Below are positions 1 to 8,091 of a stretch of 23,767 nt of DNA, in pieces (the stretch's first letter is position 1; the number at the start of each line of letters is the position of its first letter). The position numbers and the translations under genes were made by a program. The notes below the pieces were generated by a model, which was not told the DNA's origin, made no database searches, and worked only from the letters and a program-made list of their open reading frames with translations. Origin of the DNA: Deferribacterales bacterium UBA4806 (GTDB lineage: Bacteria; Chrysiogenota; Deferribacteres; Deferribacterales; UBA228); contig DHGE01000080.1 in NCBI GenBank assembly GCA_002402635.1, positions 1-23,767 of the forward strand, written 5' to 3'.

Positions 1-615
1 TTGGGAATGGGTCTTCCTGTGACGGCTTCATATATAGTAATGGCAGTGTTAGCTGCACCTTCAATTTTAACACTTATGAACGGCCATTATATTGCTCAAC
101 ATTTTAATATTCCATTGCAAGATGCTCTAAATCCACAAATTGCTCAAGGTTTGCTATCAATAATTCCAAAAGAAATAATTTCCTCTTCACTTTTGGCTGC
201 TCATCTAGCAATTTTCTGGTTTTCACAAACCTCCAATATTACACCACCTATTTGTCTGGCTTCATATGCAGCAGCAGCTATAGCTGGTGCTAATCCGTTA
301 AAAACAGGTTTTAGATCACTAGAGCTTTCAAAAGGATTATATATAATACCATTCTTATTTATTTATACCCCAATCTTATTCACTGGGCCTCTTGTATTAA
401 CAATAGAAACAATTATTGCAGCTTTTTTTGGCCTTTTATGTTTAGCTGCATGTTTCGAAGGATTTTATATAAAGATATTGACTATTTATTTGCGTTTAAT
501 TGTAGGCATCATAGGAATACTACTCCTATTCCCATCTCTCCTATACCACCTTTTCGGATATATCGGCTTTATTTTATTGACAATATACATATTACTTAAT
601 AAACATAAAGCTTGA
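1..615 (+). CDS. TRAP-type transporter fused permease, C-terminal part
   Basis: This is the last 204 codons of an integral membrane protein cut by the left edge; the TTG at position 1 is not a real start. It opens with GMGLPVTASYIVMAVLAAP, a motif typical of DctM-type large membrane subunits of TRAP transporters. A second conserved stretch follows near residues 74-102, with SNITPPICLASYAAAAIAGA and then NPLKTGFRS. At least four hydrophobic segments follow to the end. The pattern fits the fused (4TM plus 12TM) TRAP permease class, which takes up carboxylates or related solutes with a periplasmic binding protein, driven by an ion gradient. The substrate cannot be told from this part. The binding-protein gene, if adjacent, would be to the left of the window. 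Confidence 0.85.
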   Translation: MGMGLPVTASYIVMAVLAAPSILTLMNGHYIAQHFNIPLQDALNPQIAQGLLSIIPKEIISSSLLAAHLAIFWFSQTSNITPPICLASYAAAAIAGANPLKTGFRSLELSKGLYIIPFLFIYTPILFTGPLVLTIETIIAAFFGLLCLAACFEGFYIKILTIYLRLIVGIIGILLLFPSLLYHLFGYIGFILLTIYILLNKHKA

Positions 616-702
616 AATCAATTTCTTGTAAAATACTGTTTTTATATTCTAATTTACTAACCCAGGTTTGTTGAAAAATAGCCTAAATCATTGATAGCAT
701 AG

Positions 703-725
703 AAAAAGAGGCACTGACTCTTTTT
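703..725 (+). terminator. Possible intrinsic terminator after the TRAP gene
   Basis: AAAAAGAG (703-710) and CTCTTTTT (718-725) form a perfect 8-bp stem around the 7-base loop GCACTGA, so the T-tract is part of the stem. It lies 88 bp after the TRAP stop codon. Because the stem carries both an A-tract and a T-tract it could act in both directions. GC content in the stem is low, so efficiency is uncertain. Confidence 0.35.
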
Positions 726-1002
726 ACGTTTCTTTAAGGGAATATGTTTTTTAAGGGGTTTCAAAGGTGATTTATCCCCTTTATGTTTCTTCTAAGAAAA
801 GTGAACATACTAACCTGCGAGATTAGGATGTGTCCATTTATTTTTTTTCTATATCTATAATATTCTATTATTAGTTCACTACAATGGGGAAAAATAGGTT
901 ATATTAATTAATATTATAACAACGAAGTCCCTTATTTATAAGGTTTTAGTGAAATAAAATAACTATAAAATTGTTTACTTTTCTATTGAAACCTGTTGTA
1001 AG

Positions 1003-1032
1003 TTGACAAACTTGTGTTAAAATTACGATAAT
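1003..1032 (+). promoter_or_regulatory. Orphan sigma-70-type promoter
   Basis: A perfect -35 hexamer TTGACA (1003-1008) is followed after 18 bp by GATAAT (1027-1032), five of six matches to the -10 consensus. Transcription would start near 1039 and run rightwards, away from the TRAP gene and into the 3' end of the oppositely oriented aldo/keto reductase gene. No ORF follows, which is why a non-coding transcript is proposed. Confidence 0.45.
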
Positions 1033-1038
1033 ATTTAC

Positions 1039-1139
1039 AAGTAAAGGTATCCTGATACAATATTTTGAAAACTCCCTGTGCAAGTTGTATTTAATATGAA
1101 TCTATAACCATATTATACCCATATTGGGTTGCTTTTTTT
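1039..1139 (+). ncRNA. Candidate intergenic small RNA, about 100 nt
   Basis: This interval lies between the promoter-like sequence ending at 1032 and the T-tract ending at 1139. Inside it is a small palindrome GTATCCTGATAC (1048-1059), and it ends in a hairpin with seven Ts. Its last 27 bases are complementary to the final codons of the convergent aldo/keto reductase gene. It is not recognised as a known RNA family. The call rests only on promoter plus terminator spacing in a gap without an ORF. Confidence 0.3.
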
Positions 1140-2591
1140 CTTCCTATTTACTTTATCCACAGCTTGTACTGCTATAGAATGTTTGTTTGTATCATCTATT
1201 GTTATCCTTTCTTTATAGGGATTTCTGGTTATTTGAGGAGCAAATTCTATTGATTTTACAATCTTATTATCAAGTAGTATATCGTATGATACTATGGGAG
1301 CATCTCCTGCGTAAGCCGTATCCCACATAACTTCATAAATTCTATTTTCAGAATTTGTAATTTCCTTGATCTTTATGTTGTTTGGAGGAGTTAATCCAAT
1401 ATACTCTCTTTGAAAGTAGTTTGTATTAGTCCCTAAAAGTTCACGTGCTTTTTCCTCTATTTCAATTCTTTCTGCCTCTGTTAAGGGTGTATCAAAATTT
1501 GCTGCTCTTATATTTGCATTTAATTGTGATATATTTCCTATGCCTATGATAACAGTATCAACGCCAGGAACACTTAAGGAATATTTGATAGGCAAATCGG
1601 ATGGGAAGTTTTTTGATCCAACTGAAAGTATAACATCCGATGGCTTGAATGAAAATCTTGGCCGTTTGCCATAAAAAACACCATCGGCAAATACTTTCAT
1701 GCCAACTACCCCCATGTTTTTTGCTTTTGCAACAGGTATTGAATTGTATTGATGGTTAAGATAATTCTTATCATTAACATTAATAGCAACAAGGAGTGTA
1801 TCTAAAATATTTAACTCATCTTTCTGGATAGCATATATATGGGTTGGTGCAGACAAGTGTCCAGTAATGCCAATATGTTTTATTAGTTTTTCCTCTCTAG
1901 GATTTAAGCCTGTTCTATTTGTACCATCTCTTAAATCTAGTAGACCAGCTAAGGCTCCAATTATTTCTGCTTTTGGGTCAGGATTAATTAATCCCTCATA
2001 TATTGCATCTACTTCGTCATCGTTATCAAGTTTATGTATCTGAACTGCATCTAAATACGCACCTTTAGGATAGTTACCCTTGCCATCACCAAACATTTGA
2101 GAGAGTGAGCGCTTTACATCGTCTATTGCATTTTTTACATTTTTGCCATCAGAACGGGATCCTGGGCCTTTTTCACCTGATGCAGAATAGGCATATCGCA
2201 TCATAGTTTTTGTTGCTATATATAAATTTTTTCTTAGTTTCTCATTATAATTTGGAGTGCCTGGGATTAAATTTAGTTCCTTAAAGGCTTTACCGAAATT
2301 TGTTTGACTTGGTCCATATACATTTGATGTGTCTAAATAATTTAGACCACTATTTATCGCTTTGACTATAATTTCTACAGGGTCAATGCCTTCTCTTGTC
2401 CATTGAAGTGAAGCCTGCCCACCTAAACTCAATTGTTTAACTTCCCAATTTGTTTTACCTAAAATTCTTGAAAATTGTATATTATCATTGTCTATTGTGG
2501 AAGCTTTTAAAATATTGAAGGGCGAGGAATATAGTGTACATGCAAGACCTGCTGATAATTGTAAAAAATATCTTCTTGAAATATTATTCAT
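1113..2591 (-). CDS. Tat-exported aldo/keto reductase with extra C-terminal domain
   Basis: A 492-residue member of the aldo/keto reductase superfamily, NAD(P)H-dependent oxidoreductases with a TIM-barrel fold. The N-terminus SRRYFLQLSAG carries the twin-arginine pattern RRxFL and a hydrophobic stretch, so export folded to the periplasm or membrane is predicted. The family's catalytic tetrad is visible: D87 and Y92 in LDTSNVYG, K128 in IATKT, H186 in QIHKLD. The barrel seems to end around residue 395. The remaining 95 residues (WDTAYAGDAPIVSYDILLDN and following) look like a fibronectin-III-type beta domain, so the protein is much longer than the usual 300-330 residues. The start has a good ribosome site, TAGGAGG, 8 bases upstream. 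The gene is alone, divergent from the acyl-CoA synthetase gene. The substrate is unknown. Confidence 0.85.
   Translation of the reverse strand: MNNISRRYFLQLSAGLACTLYSSPFNILKASTIDNDNIQFSRILGKTNWEVKQLSLGGQASLQWTREGIDPVEIIVKAINSGLNYLDTSNVYGPSQTNFGKAFKELNLIPGTPNYNEKLRKNLYIATKTMMRYAYSASGEKGPGSRSDGKNVKNAIDDVKRSLSQMFGDGKGNYPKGAYLDAVQIHKLDNDDEVDAIYEGLINPDPKAEIIGALAGLLDLRDGTNRTGLNPREEKLIKHIGITGHLSAPTHIYAIQKDELNILDTLLVAINVNDKNYLNHQYNSIPVAKAKNMGVVGMKVFADGVFYGKRPRFSFKPSDVILSVGSKNFPSDLPIKYSLSVPGVDTVIIGIGNISQLNANIRAANFDTPLTEAERIEIEEKARELLGTNTNYFQREYIGLTPPNNIKIKEITNSENRIYEVMWDTAYAGDAPIVSYDILLDNKIVKSIEFAPQITRNPYKERITIDDTNKHSIAVQAVDKVNRKKKSNPIWV
1117..1139 (+). terminator. Intrinsic terminator reading rightwards
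   Basis: ACCCA (1117-1121) and TGGGT (1125-1129) form a short stem with loop TAT. After TGC comes a run of seven Ts (1133-1139). An alternative fold pairs AACC (1107-1110) with GGTT (1127-1130) and ATAT inside. The T-tract lies inside the convergent aldo/keto reductase gene, where it encodes the run of lysines near the C-terminus, so this terminator works only for transcription from the left. Confidence 0.45.
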
Positions 2592-2620
2592 AGAGCAACC
2601 TCCTATAAATTGATAATATT

Positions 2621-2649
2621 ATTATAACTAAACATTTACATTAAAACAA
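2621..2649 (-). promoter_or_regulatory. Probable promoter of the aldo/keto reductase gene
   Basis: On the minus strand, TTGTTT (2649-2644) is followed after 17 bp by a perfect TATAAT (2626-2621). The leader would be about 25 bases and includes the GGAGG ribosome site. It overlaps the divergent promoter for the synthetase gene, so the two units may affect each other. Confidence 0.4.
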
Positions 2650-2663
2650 GAAAACTATATAAA
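2635..2663 (+). promoter_or_regulatory. Probable promoter of the acyl-CoA synthetase operon
   Basis: TTTACA (2635-2640) and TATAAA (2658-2663) are separated by 17 bp and each matches the sigma-70 consensus at five of six bases. The start site would be near 2670, giving a leader of about 33 bases that contains the AGGGGG ribosome site at 2691-2696. Confidence 0.5.
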
Positions 2664-2702
2664 ATAAAAGATTATTTTGTTTTATATATTAGGGGGTTAA
2701 TT

Positions 2703-4868
2703 ATGTTAGAATATCAAAAGAGAAATTTTATTACAACTGATTCGTTAGATCCATTTTTTAATCCAAAATCTCTTGCTATAATAGGTGCAAGTGACAGAGA
2801 AGATAGTGTTGGTTACGCTGTTCTTTATAATGTTTTACAATCTGGTTTTAGAGGTTCAGCCTATCCTGTTAATGTTAATAGGGATAGGGTGCATAATTTA
2901 AAGGCCTATAAATCTATAACGCTTATTGAAGAGAATGTTGATTTAGCTATTATTGCAATTCCAGCTAAATTTGTTTTAACATCTGTTAAAGAAGCTATTG
3001 AAAAGCAGGTTAAAGCTATTGTAATTATAACTGCTGGATTTAAAGAAATAGGTGAAGATGGTAAAAGGACAGAAGAGGAAATAAAAAGACTAGTAAAAGA
3101 AAATAATGTGAGATTAATTGGTCCCAATTGCTTAGGCATAATCAATACTGATGATAATGTAAAACTCAATGCAACTTTTGGCAATGCCATGCCTGATAAG
3201 GGTGAAATTGCCTTTATGTCTCAATCTGGTGCACTTTGTACAGCTGTATTAGATTATGCGAAGTATGAAAATTTAGGGTTTTCTAAGTTTGTTAGTTATG
3301 GAAACAAGGCCGATGTCGATGAAGTTGATTTACTTGAATATTTGAGGGATGATGAAGCTACTAAAATCATTTTAATGTATCTAGAAGATGTTAAAAGGCC
3401 AAGAGAGTTTATTGACATATGTAATGAAATTGTTTGGAAAAAACATAAACCAATATTAGTTTTAAAAGCTGGGAGGTCAGCAGAGGCCGCAAGAGCTGTT
3501 TCCTCTCACACAGGCTCACTTGCAGGTTCTGATAATTTGTATAAAGCACTTTTTGAACAAGCACAAATTATAAGAGTTGAACAGGTTAAAGATATGTTTA
3601 ATATAGCAAAAGCATTTGTTAGCACATATATTCCTGAGAAAAATAGATTTGTTATATTAACAAATGCAGGTGGTCCTGGAATTATTAGTACAGATGCTCT
3701 GGTAGCTAATGGGTTAAAAATCGCAGAAATAGGTGAAAAAACTTATAATGAATTAAAATCCTTTTTGCCGCCAGAGTCAAGTTTAAAAAATCCTGTTGAT
3801 ATTTTAGGTGATGCAACTGATGAAAGATATAAAAAAAGTTTAGAAGTTCTTTTACATGATGAGCAAGTGGATGGTGTATTTGTACTTTTAACACCTCAAT
3901 TTATGACAAAGCCCTTAGAAATTGCAAAAATTTTACCAGAAATCTATAAAGAAAGTAAAAAAACAATTATTACTTCTTTTATGGGGACTTACGTTGTTAA
4001 TGAAGCTGTTGAGTATTTAAAAAGTAATAGAATATACAATTTTACTTATCCAGAGGAAGCAGCGTTATCCCTTTCAAAAATGGTTAAATACAAAGATTTA
4101 ATAAAAAGTAAGGATGAAGCAATCGAAAGAGTCGATATTAATGAAGTTGAATGCAAGGCTCTATTAAATGAATATTTAAAGAATGAAGATAAGGTTTATT
4201 TAACTCAAGAAAAAGCTGATAGGTTGTTGAAATACTATAAGGTACCTGTGGTTCCTAGTTTAATTATAAACGACAAAGCTGATATAGACAAAATAAAAGA
4301 TGTTCTTGGCTATCCTTGTGTAATGAAGATTATTTCGAAGGATATTGTACATAAAGTAGATGCTGGGTGCATAAAGTTGGGTGTAAAAAATAAAGAAGAG
4401 GCTATAAAAGCTTTTGATGAGGTTATTAGTAATGCAAAAAAATTCAAGAATGGTGTTCTAATAGAAGGTATTTATATACAAAAGATGATAGGAAAAGGCG
4501 TTGAAGTAATTATAGGTGGTGGAAGAGATGATGCATTGGGACCCTATGTTATGTTCGGATTAGGTGGTACCTATGTAGAATTGTTTAAAGATGTGACATT
4601 TAAATTAGTGCCTCTTAGAAGATTTGATGCAAAGGACATGGTAGAAAATACAAAATGCTACAAAATGTTGAGAGGATTTAGGAATGTACCACCTTCAGAT
4701 ATTGATTCAGTAGTGAATACTATTTTGAAAATTTCCCAAATGTTGTACGATATAAATAATATATGTGAGATTGATATAAACCCTTTGATAGTTTATGAAG
4801 AAGGTAAAGGTTGCCTGGCTGTTGATAGCAGGATTCTTTTGAAAAGGAATAAATTTAAGGGTGCTTAA
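2703..4868 (+). CDS. Acetate/acyl-CoA synthetase (ADP-forming), fused alpha-beta
   Basis: This 721-residue protein has the length and domain order of single-chain ADP-forming acyl-CoA synthetases, which convert acyl-CoA, ADP and phosphate into acid, ATP and CoA, or the reverse. First comes a CoA-binding Rossmann domain (FFNPKSLAIIGASDREDSVG, from residue 19). Then come two succinyl-CoA-synthetase-like domains, with the phosphohistidine loop SSHTGSLAGSD near residues 267-277. The C-terminal ATP-grasp domain runs from about residue 500 (LLKYYKVPVVPS, GYPCVMKIISKDIVHK, GLGGTYVELFKDV, EIDINPLIV). There is no GNAT domain, so it is not a Pat-type lysine acetyltransferase. The ribosome site AGGGGG lies 6 bases before the ATG. 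A cytoplasmic role in substrate-level ATP formation or acid activation is inferred; chain-length preference cannot be read. Confidence 0.9.
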   Translation: MLEYQKRNFITTDSLDPFFNPKSLAIIGASDREDSVGYAVLYNVLQSGFRGSAYPVNVNRDRVHNLKAYKSITLIEENVDLAIIAIPAKFVLTSVKEAIEKQVKAIVIITAGFKEIGEDGKRTEEEIKRLVKENNVRLIGPNCLGIINTDDNVKLNATFGNAMPDKGEIAFMSQSGALCTAVLDYAKYENLGFSKFVSYGNKADVDEVDLLEYLRDDEATKIILMYLEDVKRPREFIDICNEIVWKKHKPILVLKAGRSAEAARAVSSHTGSLAGSDNLYKALFEQAQIIRVEQVKDMFNIAKAFVSTYIPEKNRFVILTNAGGPGIISTDALVANGLKIAEIGEKTYNELKSFLPPESSLKNPVDILGDATDERYKKSLEVLLHDEQVDGVFVLLTPQFMTKPLEIAKILPEIYKESKKTIITSFMGTYVVNEAVEYLKSNRIYNFTYPEEAALSLSKMVKYKDLIKSKDEAIERVDINEVECKALLNEYLKNEDKVYLTQEKADRLLKYYKVPVVPSLIINDKADIDKIKDVLGYPCVMKIISKDIVHKVDAGCIKLGVKNKEEAIKAFDEVISNAKKFKNGVLIEGIYIQKMIGKGVEVIIGGGRDDALGPYVMFGLGGTYVELFKDVTFKLVPLRRFDAKDMVENTKCYKMLRGFRNVPPSDIDSVVNTILKISQMLYDINNICEIDINPLIVYEEGKGCLAVDSRILLKRNKFKGA

Positions 4869-4870
4869 AA

Positions 4871-6139
4871 ATGAAGATAAATAGAATTTTGGGTCTATTA
4901 ATAATTTTAATATTTTTTTATACGATTAATTTATACGCCCTTGAAAATGTAATGACTAAAATCAGTTGGCAACATTTGAGCAATTCTGAAAAGCAGTTAT
5001 TTGAATCGATACAATACAGAGCTTTTAGATTTTTCTGGGATGAAGCAAATCCTAAAAATGGACTTATACAGGATAGAATGACTAATAAAACAGTATCAAG
5101 TATAGCATCAGTGGGTTTTGGCTTGTCAGCAATCTGTGTAGCAGAAAAAAATGGATGGATTAATAAATCTGAGGCTTATAACAGAGTACTTATTACACTC
5201 AATAGTTTTTACAAGGATCCAAAAAATAGAAAGGATTTTGTTGTAGAAGGCGAAAATGGTTTTTTTTACCATTTTGTAAATACGGAAACTGGAAAAAGAG
5301 AATGGAATTCAGAGAATTCTTTAATTGATTCTTCTATTTTGTTTGCAGGTATATTACATGCAGGTGAATATTTTAAAGGAACAGAAGTAGAAAAATTAGC
5401 AGAGAGAATTTATAGAAATGCAAACTGGCAAAGTTTTTTAGTTGAAGATAAATCATTGGAGCATTGGTACGGGTATAATGAATATATTTTAGCTTACTTA
5501 ATGGCTTTAGGTTCACCAACATATCCTATTCCTGTGGAAAGTTTTGATAGATATGTAGCAAATTATAAATGGATAAATTTTGATAACCTTACTTTTTTAA
5601 CTCCCGATGGAGATAATAGATTTCTTGCCTATCTTTACCAATTTCCCTACGATTGGATTAACTGGGAAAATTTAAGAGATGCAAAATATGATGTAGATTA
5701 TTATAATAATGCACAAAATGCCTTGGAAGCCAACAGAAGATATTGTCTCATAAATGCAAGAGAATTTGAATATGGCATTTTATGGGGATGGACTGCCTCT
5801 GATGGACCAAAAGGATATCAGGGCTATGGAGATACTTTCAATGGTACATTAGCCCCTTCTGCACTTATTGCCTCAATTTCACTTCATCCAGATAATGTTG
5901 TGCCTTCTACGATAAGTTTATATCAACAATACTATGAAAAAATATGGGGAAAGTACGGATTTATTAATGCATTTAACATAAAAGAGAACTGGTATCCCTT
6001 AGATTATATAGGTATTGACCAGGGGAATATAGTATTGGCTATAGAGAATTTTAAAAGTGAGTTTATATGGAATAATTTTATGAGTAATAAATATATAGTA
6101 GAGGCTTTAAGAAAGGCAGGTTTTTTATTTCTAAAATAA
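4871..6139 (+). CDS. Exported glucoamylase-family / GH144-like glycoside hydrolase
   Basis: A 422-residue protein with a signal peptide (residues 1-23, ending NLYA). It belongs to the glycoamylase family (Pfam Glycoamylase, CAZy GH144), known for beta-1,2-glucan hydrolases. Seen motifs are FRFFWDEANPKNGLIQDR (52-69), the acidic segment EWNSENSLIDSS, HWYGYNEYILAY and WGWTASDGPKGYQGYGD (305-321). The aromatic and acidic character and the (alpha/alpha)6-barrel-like helical pattern fit the family. It starts 2 bp after the synthetase stop codon, with AAGGGTG as ribosome site inside that gene, so the two are co-transcribed. The metabolic link is not obvious; turnover of cyclic or periplasmic glucans is an inference. 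The substrate could also be another beta-glucan. Confidence 0.8.
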   Translation: MKINRILGLLIILIFFYTINLYALENVMTKISWQHLSNSEKQLFESIQYRAFRFFWDEANPKNGLIQDRMTNKTVSSIASVGFGLSAICVAEKNGWINKSEAYNRVLITLNSFYKDPKNRKDFVVEGENGFFYHFVNTETGKREWNSENSLIDSSILFAGILHAGEYFKGTEVEKLAERIYRNANWQSFLVEDKSLEHWYGYNEYILAYLMALGSPTYPIPVESFDRYVANYKWINFDNLTFLTPDGDNRFLAYLYQFPYDWINWENLRDAKYDVDYYNNAQNALEANRRYCLINAREFEYGILWGWTASDGPKGYQGYGDTFNGTLAPSALIASISLHPDNVVPSTISLYQQYYEKIWGKYGFINAFNIKENWYPLDYIGIDQGNIVLAIENFKSEFIWNNFMSNKYIVEALRKAGFLFLK

Positions 6140-6174
6140 ATTGCATAGAAAAAATAATTGAGCTATTTTCTAAT

Positions 6175-6211
6175 TTAGAATATTATTTTATTTAAATTAT
6201 AATTTAAATAA
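6175..6211 (+). promoter_or_regulatory. cstA promoter region with a perfect 24-bp palindrome
   Basis: Positions 6188-6211 form a perfect self-complementary 24-mer made only of A and T, with half-sites TTATTTAAATTA and TAATTTAAATAA. A perfect -10 hexamer TATAAT (6198-6203) sits in its middle, with the weaker TTAGAA (6175-6180) 17 bp upstream. The cstA ATG follows 27 bp after the palindrome. A repressor or activator bound here would overlap the polymerase site. Chance is a real alternative in DNA this AT-rich. Confidence 0.35.
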
Positions 6212-6238
6212 GTTAGAGTAATTTATTAAGAGGACTAT

Positions 6239-8020
6239 ATGAACGGTTTAACATTAGTTGTTTTAAGTGCTTGTATTTATGCACTAGCTTATAGATTCTA
6301 TGGTGCATTTATTGCTTCAAAAGTTTTAACCTTGGACCCTGACAGACAAACTCCAGCATATAGATATAATAATAATTTTGACTACATACCAACAAATAAA
6401 TGGGTAACCTTTGGACATCATTTTGCTGCTATAGCTGGAGCAGGCCCTCTCGTGGGCCCCGTATTGGCTGCGCAGTTTGGCTATTTACCAGGGCTTTTAT
6501 GGTTGTTGATTGGTGCTGTAGTGGCTGGTGGCGTACATGATATGGTTGTGTTGTTTGCCTCCGTAAGAACAGACGGTTTGTCATTAATGGAAATTGCCAA
6601 GCGAAATATTGGTAAACTATCGGGTGTTATCTCTGCTATTGCAGTTTTCATTATATTAATAATATCTCTTGCCGGGCTTGCTATTGTTGTTGTTAATGCG
6701 TTATTTGAAAGCTCATGGGGCACTTTTACTGTTTTTGCTACCATAATAATTGCCATATTTATGGGCATCTACATGAAATATATAAGGCCAGGAGATATCG
6801 TGGGTGCCACAATAATAGGTGTTGTTTTGCTTATAATATCTGTATTAATTGGTCCTTCTTTGCAAGGATCATCAATAGCTAAATATTTTATATATAATCA
6901 GAAAGAATTAACTATCCTCCTGGGAATTTACGGTTTTACAGCTGCAGTCCTTCCAATATGGTTATTACTTGTTCCAAGAGATTATTTAAGCACATATCTA
7001 AAATTGGGAGTAATTATACTCTTAGCTATTGGTGTAATTGTCGTAAACCCTCATATAAGGATGCCCGCCATAACTGAATATGTGCATGGCAATGGACCGA
7101 TAATTGCTGGGAAATTATGGCCCTTTCTATTTATTACAATAGCCTGTGGTGCTTTGTCAGGATTCCATTCCATAATTTCATCAGGAACTACTCCAAAAAT
7201 CATAAAAAATGAAAAAGATATTTTATTAATAGGTTATGGCGCAATGCTTGCAGAAGGCTTTGTAGCCGTAATGGCTTTGATTGCTGCAACAAGTTTAGTT
7301 CCAGCAGATTACTTTGCAATTAATGTTCCAAAGGAAGTATTTGCTTCACTGGGTATGCATATAGAGGAACTTCCACACCTTTCTAATATGGTGGGTGAGG
7401 ATGTTGCAGGTAGACCTGGAGGAGCAGTATCTTTAGCAGTGGGTATGGCTTATATATTTTCAAAAATACCATTCCTGTCTCATTTAATGTCATATTTATA
7501 CCATTTTGCGATACTATTTGAGGCTCTTTTTATTCTTACAACAATTGATGCAGGAACACGGATTGGCAGATATATTTTACAGGAAGCAGGAGGAATATTC
7601 TATAAACCACTCGGAGAAAAGGGATGGTGGCCTGGTATTATTATGTGCAGTGCCTTGTTTTCATTTGCCTGGGGTTATTTAGTATATGGAGGAACAATTT
7701 CAATGATATGGCCTCTATTTGGTACGGCAAATCAATTATTGAGTGCTATTGCTTTATTAATAGGCACTAATGTGCTTATCAAGTTGAATAAAGTAAAGTA
7801 TATATATATTACCCTAATTCCCTTTGTTTTTGTCATTATAACAACGTTAGTTGCTTGTTACTATAACATAGTTGATAAATATATGCCCACAAAGCAATAT
7901 ATTCTGGTGGTATTGACAATTATTATAATGATATTGTCCATTTTAATTGTTTTTGATTCTATATGTAAATGGTTTGGTCCAAACTGTAAAGCAAGCAAAG
8001 AAAAGATTGTTAAAGCTTAA
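6239..8020 (+). CDS. cstA: Carbon-starvation-protein family transporter CstA
   Basis: A 593-residue, highly hydrophobic protein of the CstA/BtsT family, proton-driven inner-membrane importers of pyruvate and possibly peptides. Family hallmarks include FGHHFAAIAGAGPLVGPVLA (58-77), the following GVHDMVVLFASVRTDGLSL, GALSGFHSIISSGTTPK, a GEDVAGRPGGAVSLAVGMA stretch, FILTTIDAGTRIGRY and WPLFGTANQLL. More than a dozen membrane segments can be counted. The ribosome site AAGAGGA ends 4-5 bases before the ATG. It has its own upstream region with a palindrome and -10 site and is probably transcribed alone. No btsSR-type two-component regulator is adjacent. Substrate choice between pyruvate and peptides cannot be read. 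Confidence 0.9.
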   Translation: MNGLTLVVLSACIYALAYRFYGAFIASKVLTLDPDRQTPAYRYNNNFDYIPTNKWVTFGHHFAAIAGAGPLVGPVLAAQFGYLPGLLWLLIGAVVAGGVHDMVVLFASVRTDGLSLMEIAKRNIGKLSGVISAIAVFIILIISLAGLAIVVVNALFESSWGTFTVFATIIIAIFMGIYMKYIRPGDIVGATIIGVVLLIISVLIGPSLQGSSIAKYFIYNQKELTILLGIYGFTAAVLPIWLLLVPRDYLSTYLKLGVIILLAIGVIVVNPHIRMPAITEYVHGNGPIIAGKLWPFLFITIACGALSGFHSIISSGTTPKIIKNEKDILLIGYGAMLAEGFVAVMALIAATSLVPADYFAINVPKEVFASLGMHIEELPHLSNMVGEDVAGRPGGAVSLAVGMAYIFSKIPFLSHLMSYLYHFAILFEALFILTTIDAGTRIGRYILQEAGGIFYKPLGEKGWWPGIIMCSALFSFAWGYLVYGGTISMIWPLFGTANQLLSAIALLIGTNVLIKLNKVKYIYITLIPFVFVIITTLVACYYNIVDKYMPTKQYILVVLTIIIMILSILIVFDSICKWFGPNCKASKEKIVKA

Positions 8021-8030
8021 TCGAACAAAT

Positions 8031-8060
8031 TTGAACTTGACTGCAAAAAAGTATTATATT
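8031..8060 (+). promoter_or_regulatory. Promoter of the small exported protein gene
   Basis: TTGAAC (8031-8036) and TATATT (8055-8060) are 18 bp apart. The start site would be near 8067, giving a leader of about 25 bases with a five-G ribosome site. It indicates that the small downstream gene is expressed independently of cstA. Confidence 0.45.
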
Positions 8061-8091
8061 AATGTAACTAACGAAATATTGGGGGTTTGTA

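Larger units (their letters stand above)
616..1112. other. Non-coding gap of about 500 bp
   Basis: I find no credible ORF or recognisable gene remnant here. The stretch is AT-rich with several hairpins: one terminator-like at 703-725, and an AAGGGG/CCCCTT pairing between 753-758 and 776-781. At its right end lies a promoter-like sequence pointing rightwards (1003-1032). Most of it is probably the 3' untranslated region of the TRAP operon plus the region downstream of the convergent aldo/keto reductase gene. Confidence 0.6.

Noticed and set aside
616..1002. Possible gene or transposon remnant
   Set aside because: I looked for coding fragments and terminal repeats but found only AT-rich hairpins; nothing supports a named remnant.
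2906..3190. 94-codon open frame antisense to the acyl-CoA synthetase gene
   Set aside because: It lies fully inside a strongly supported gene, has no ribosome site and its product looks like a shadow of the coding pattern.
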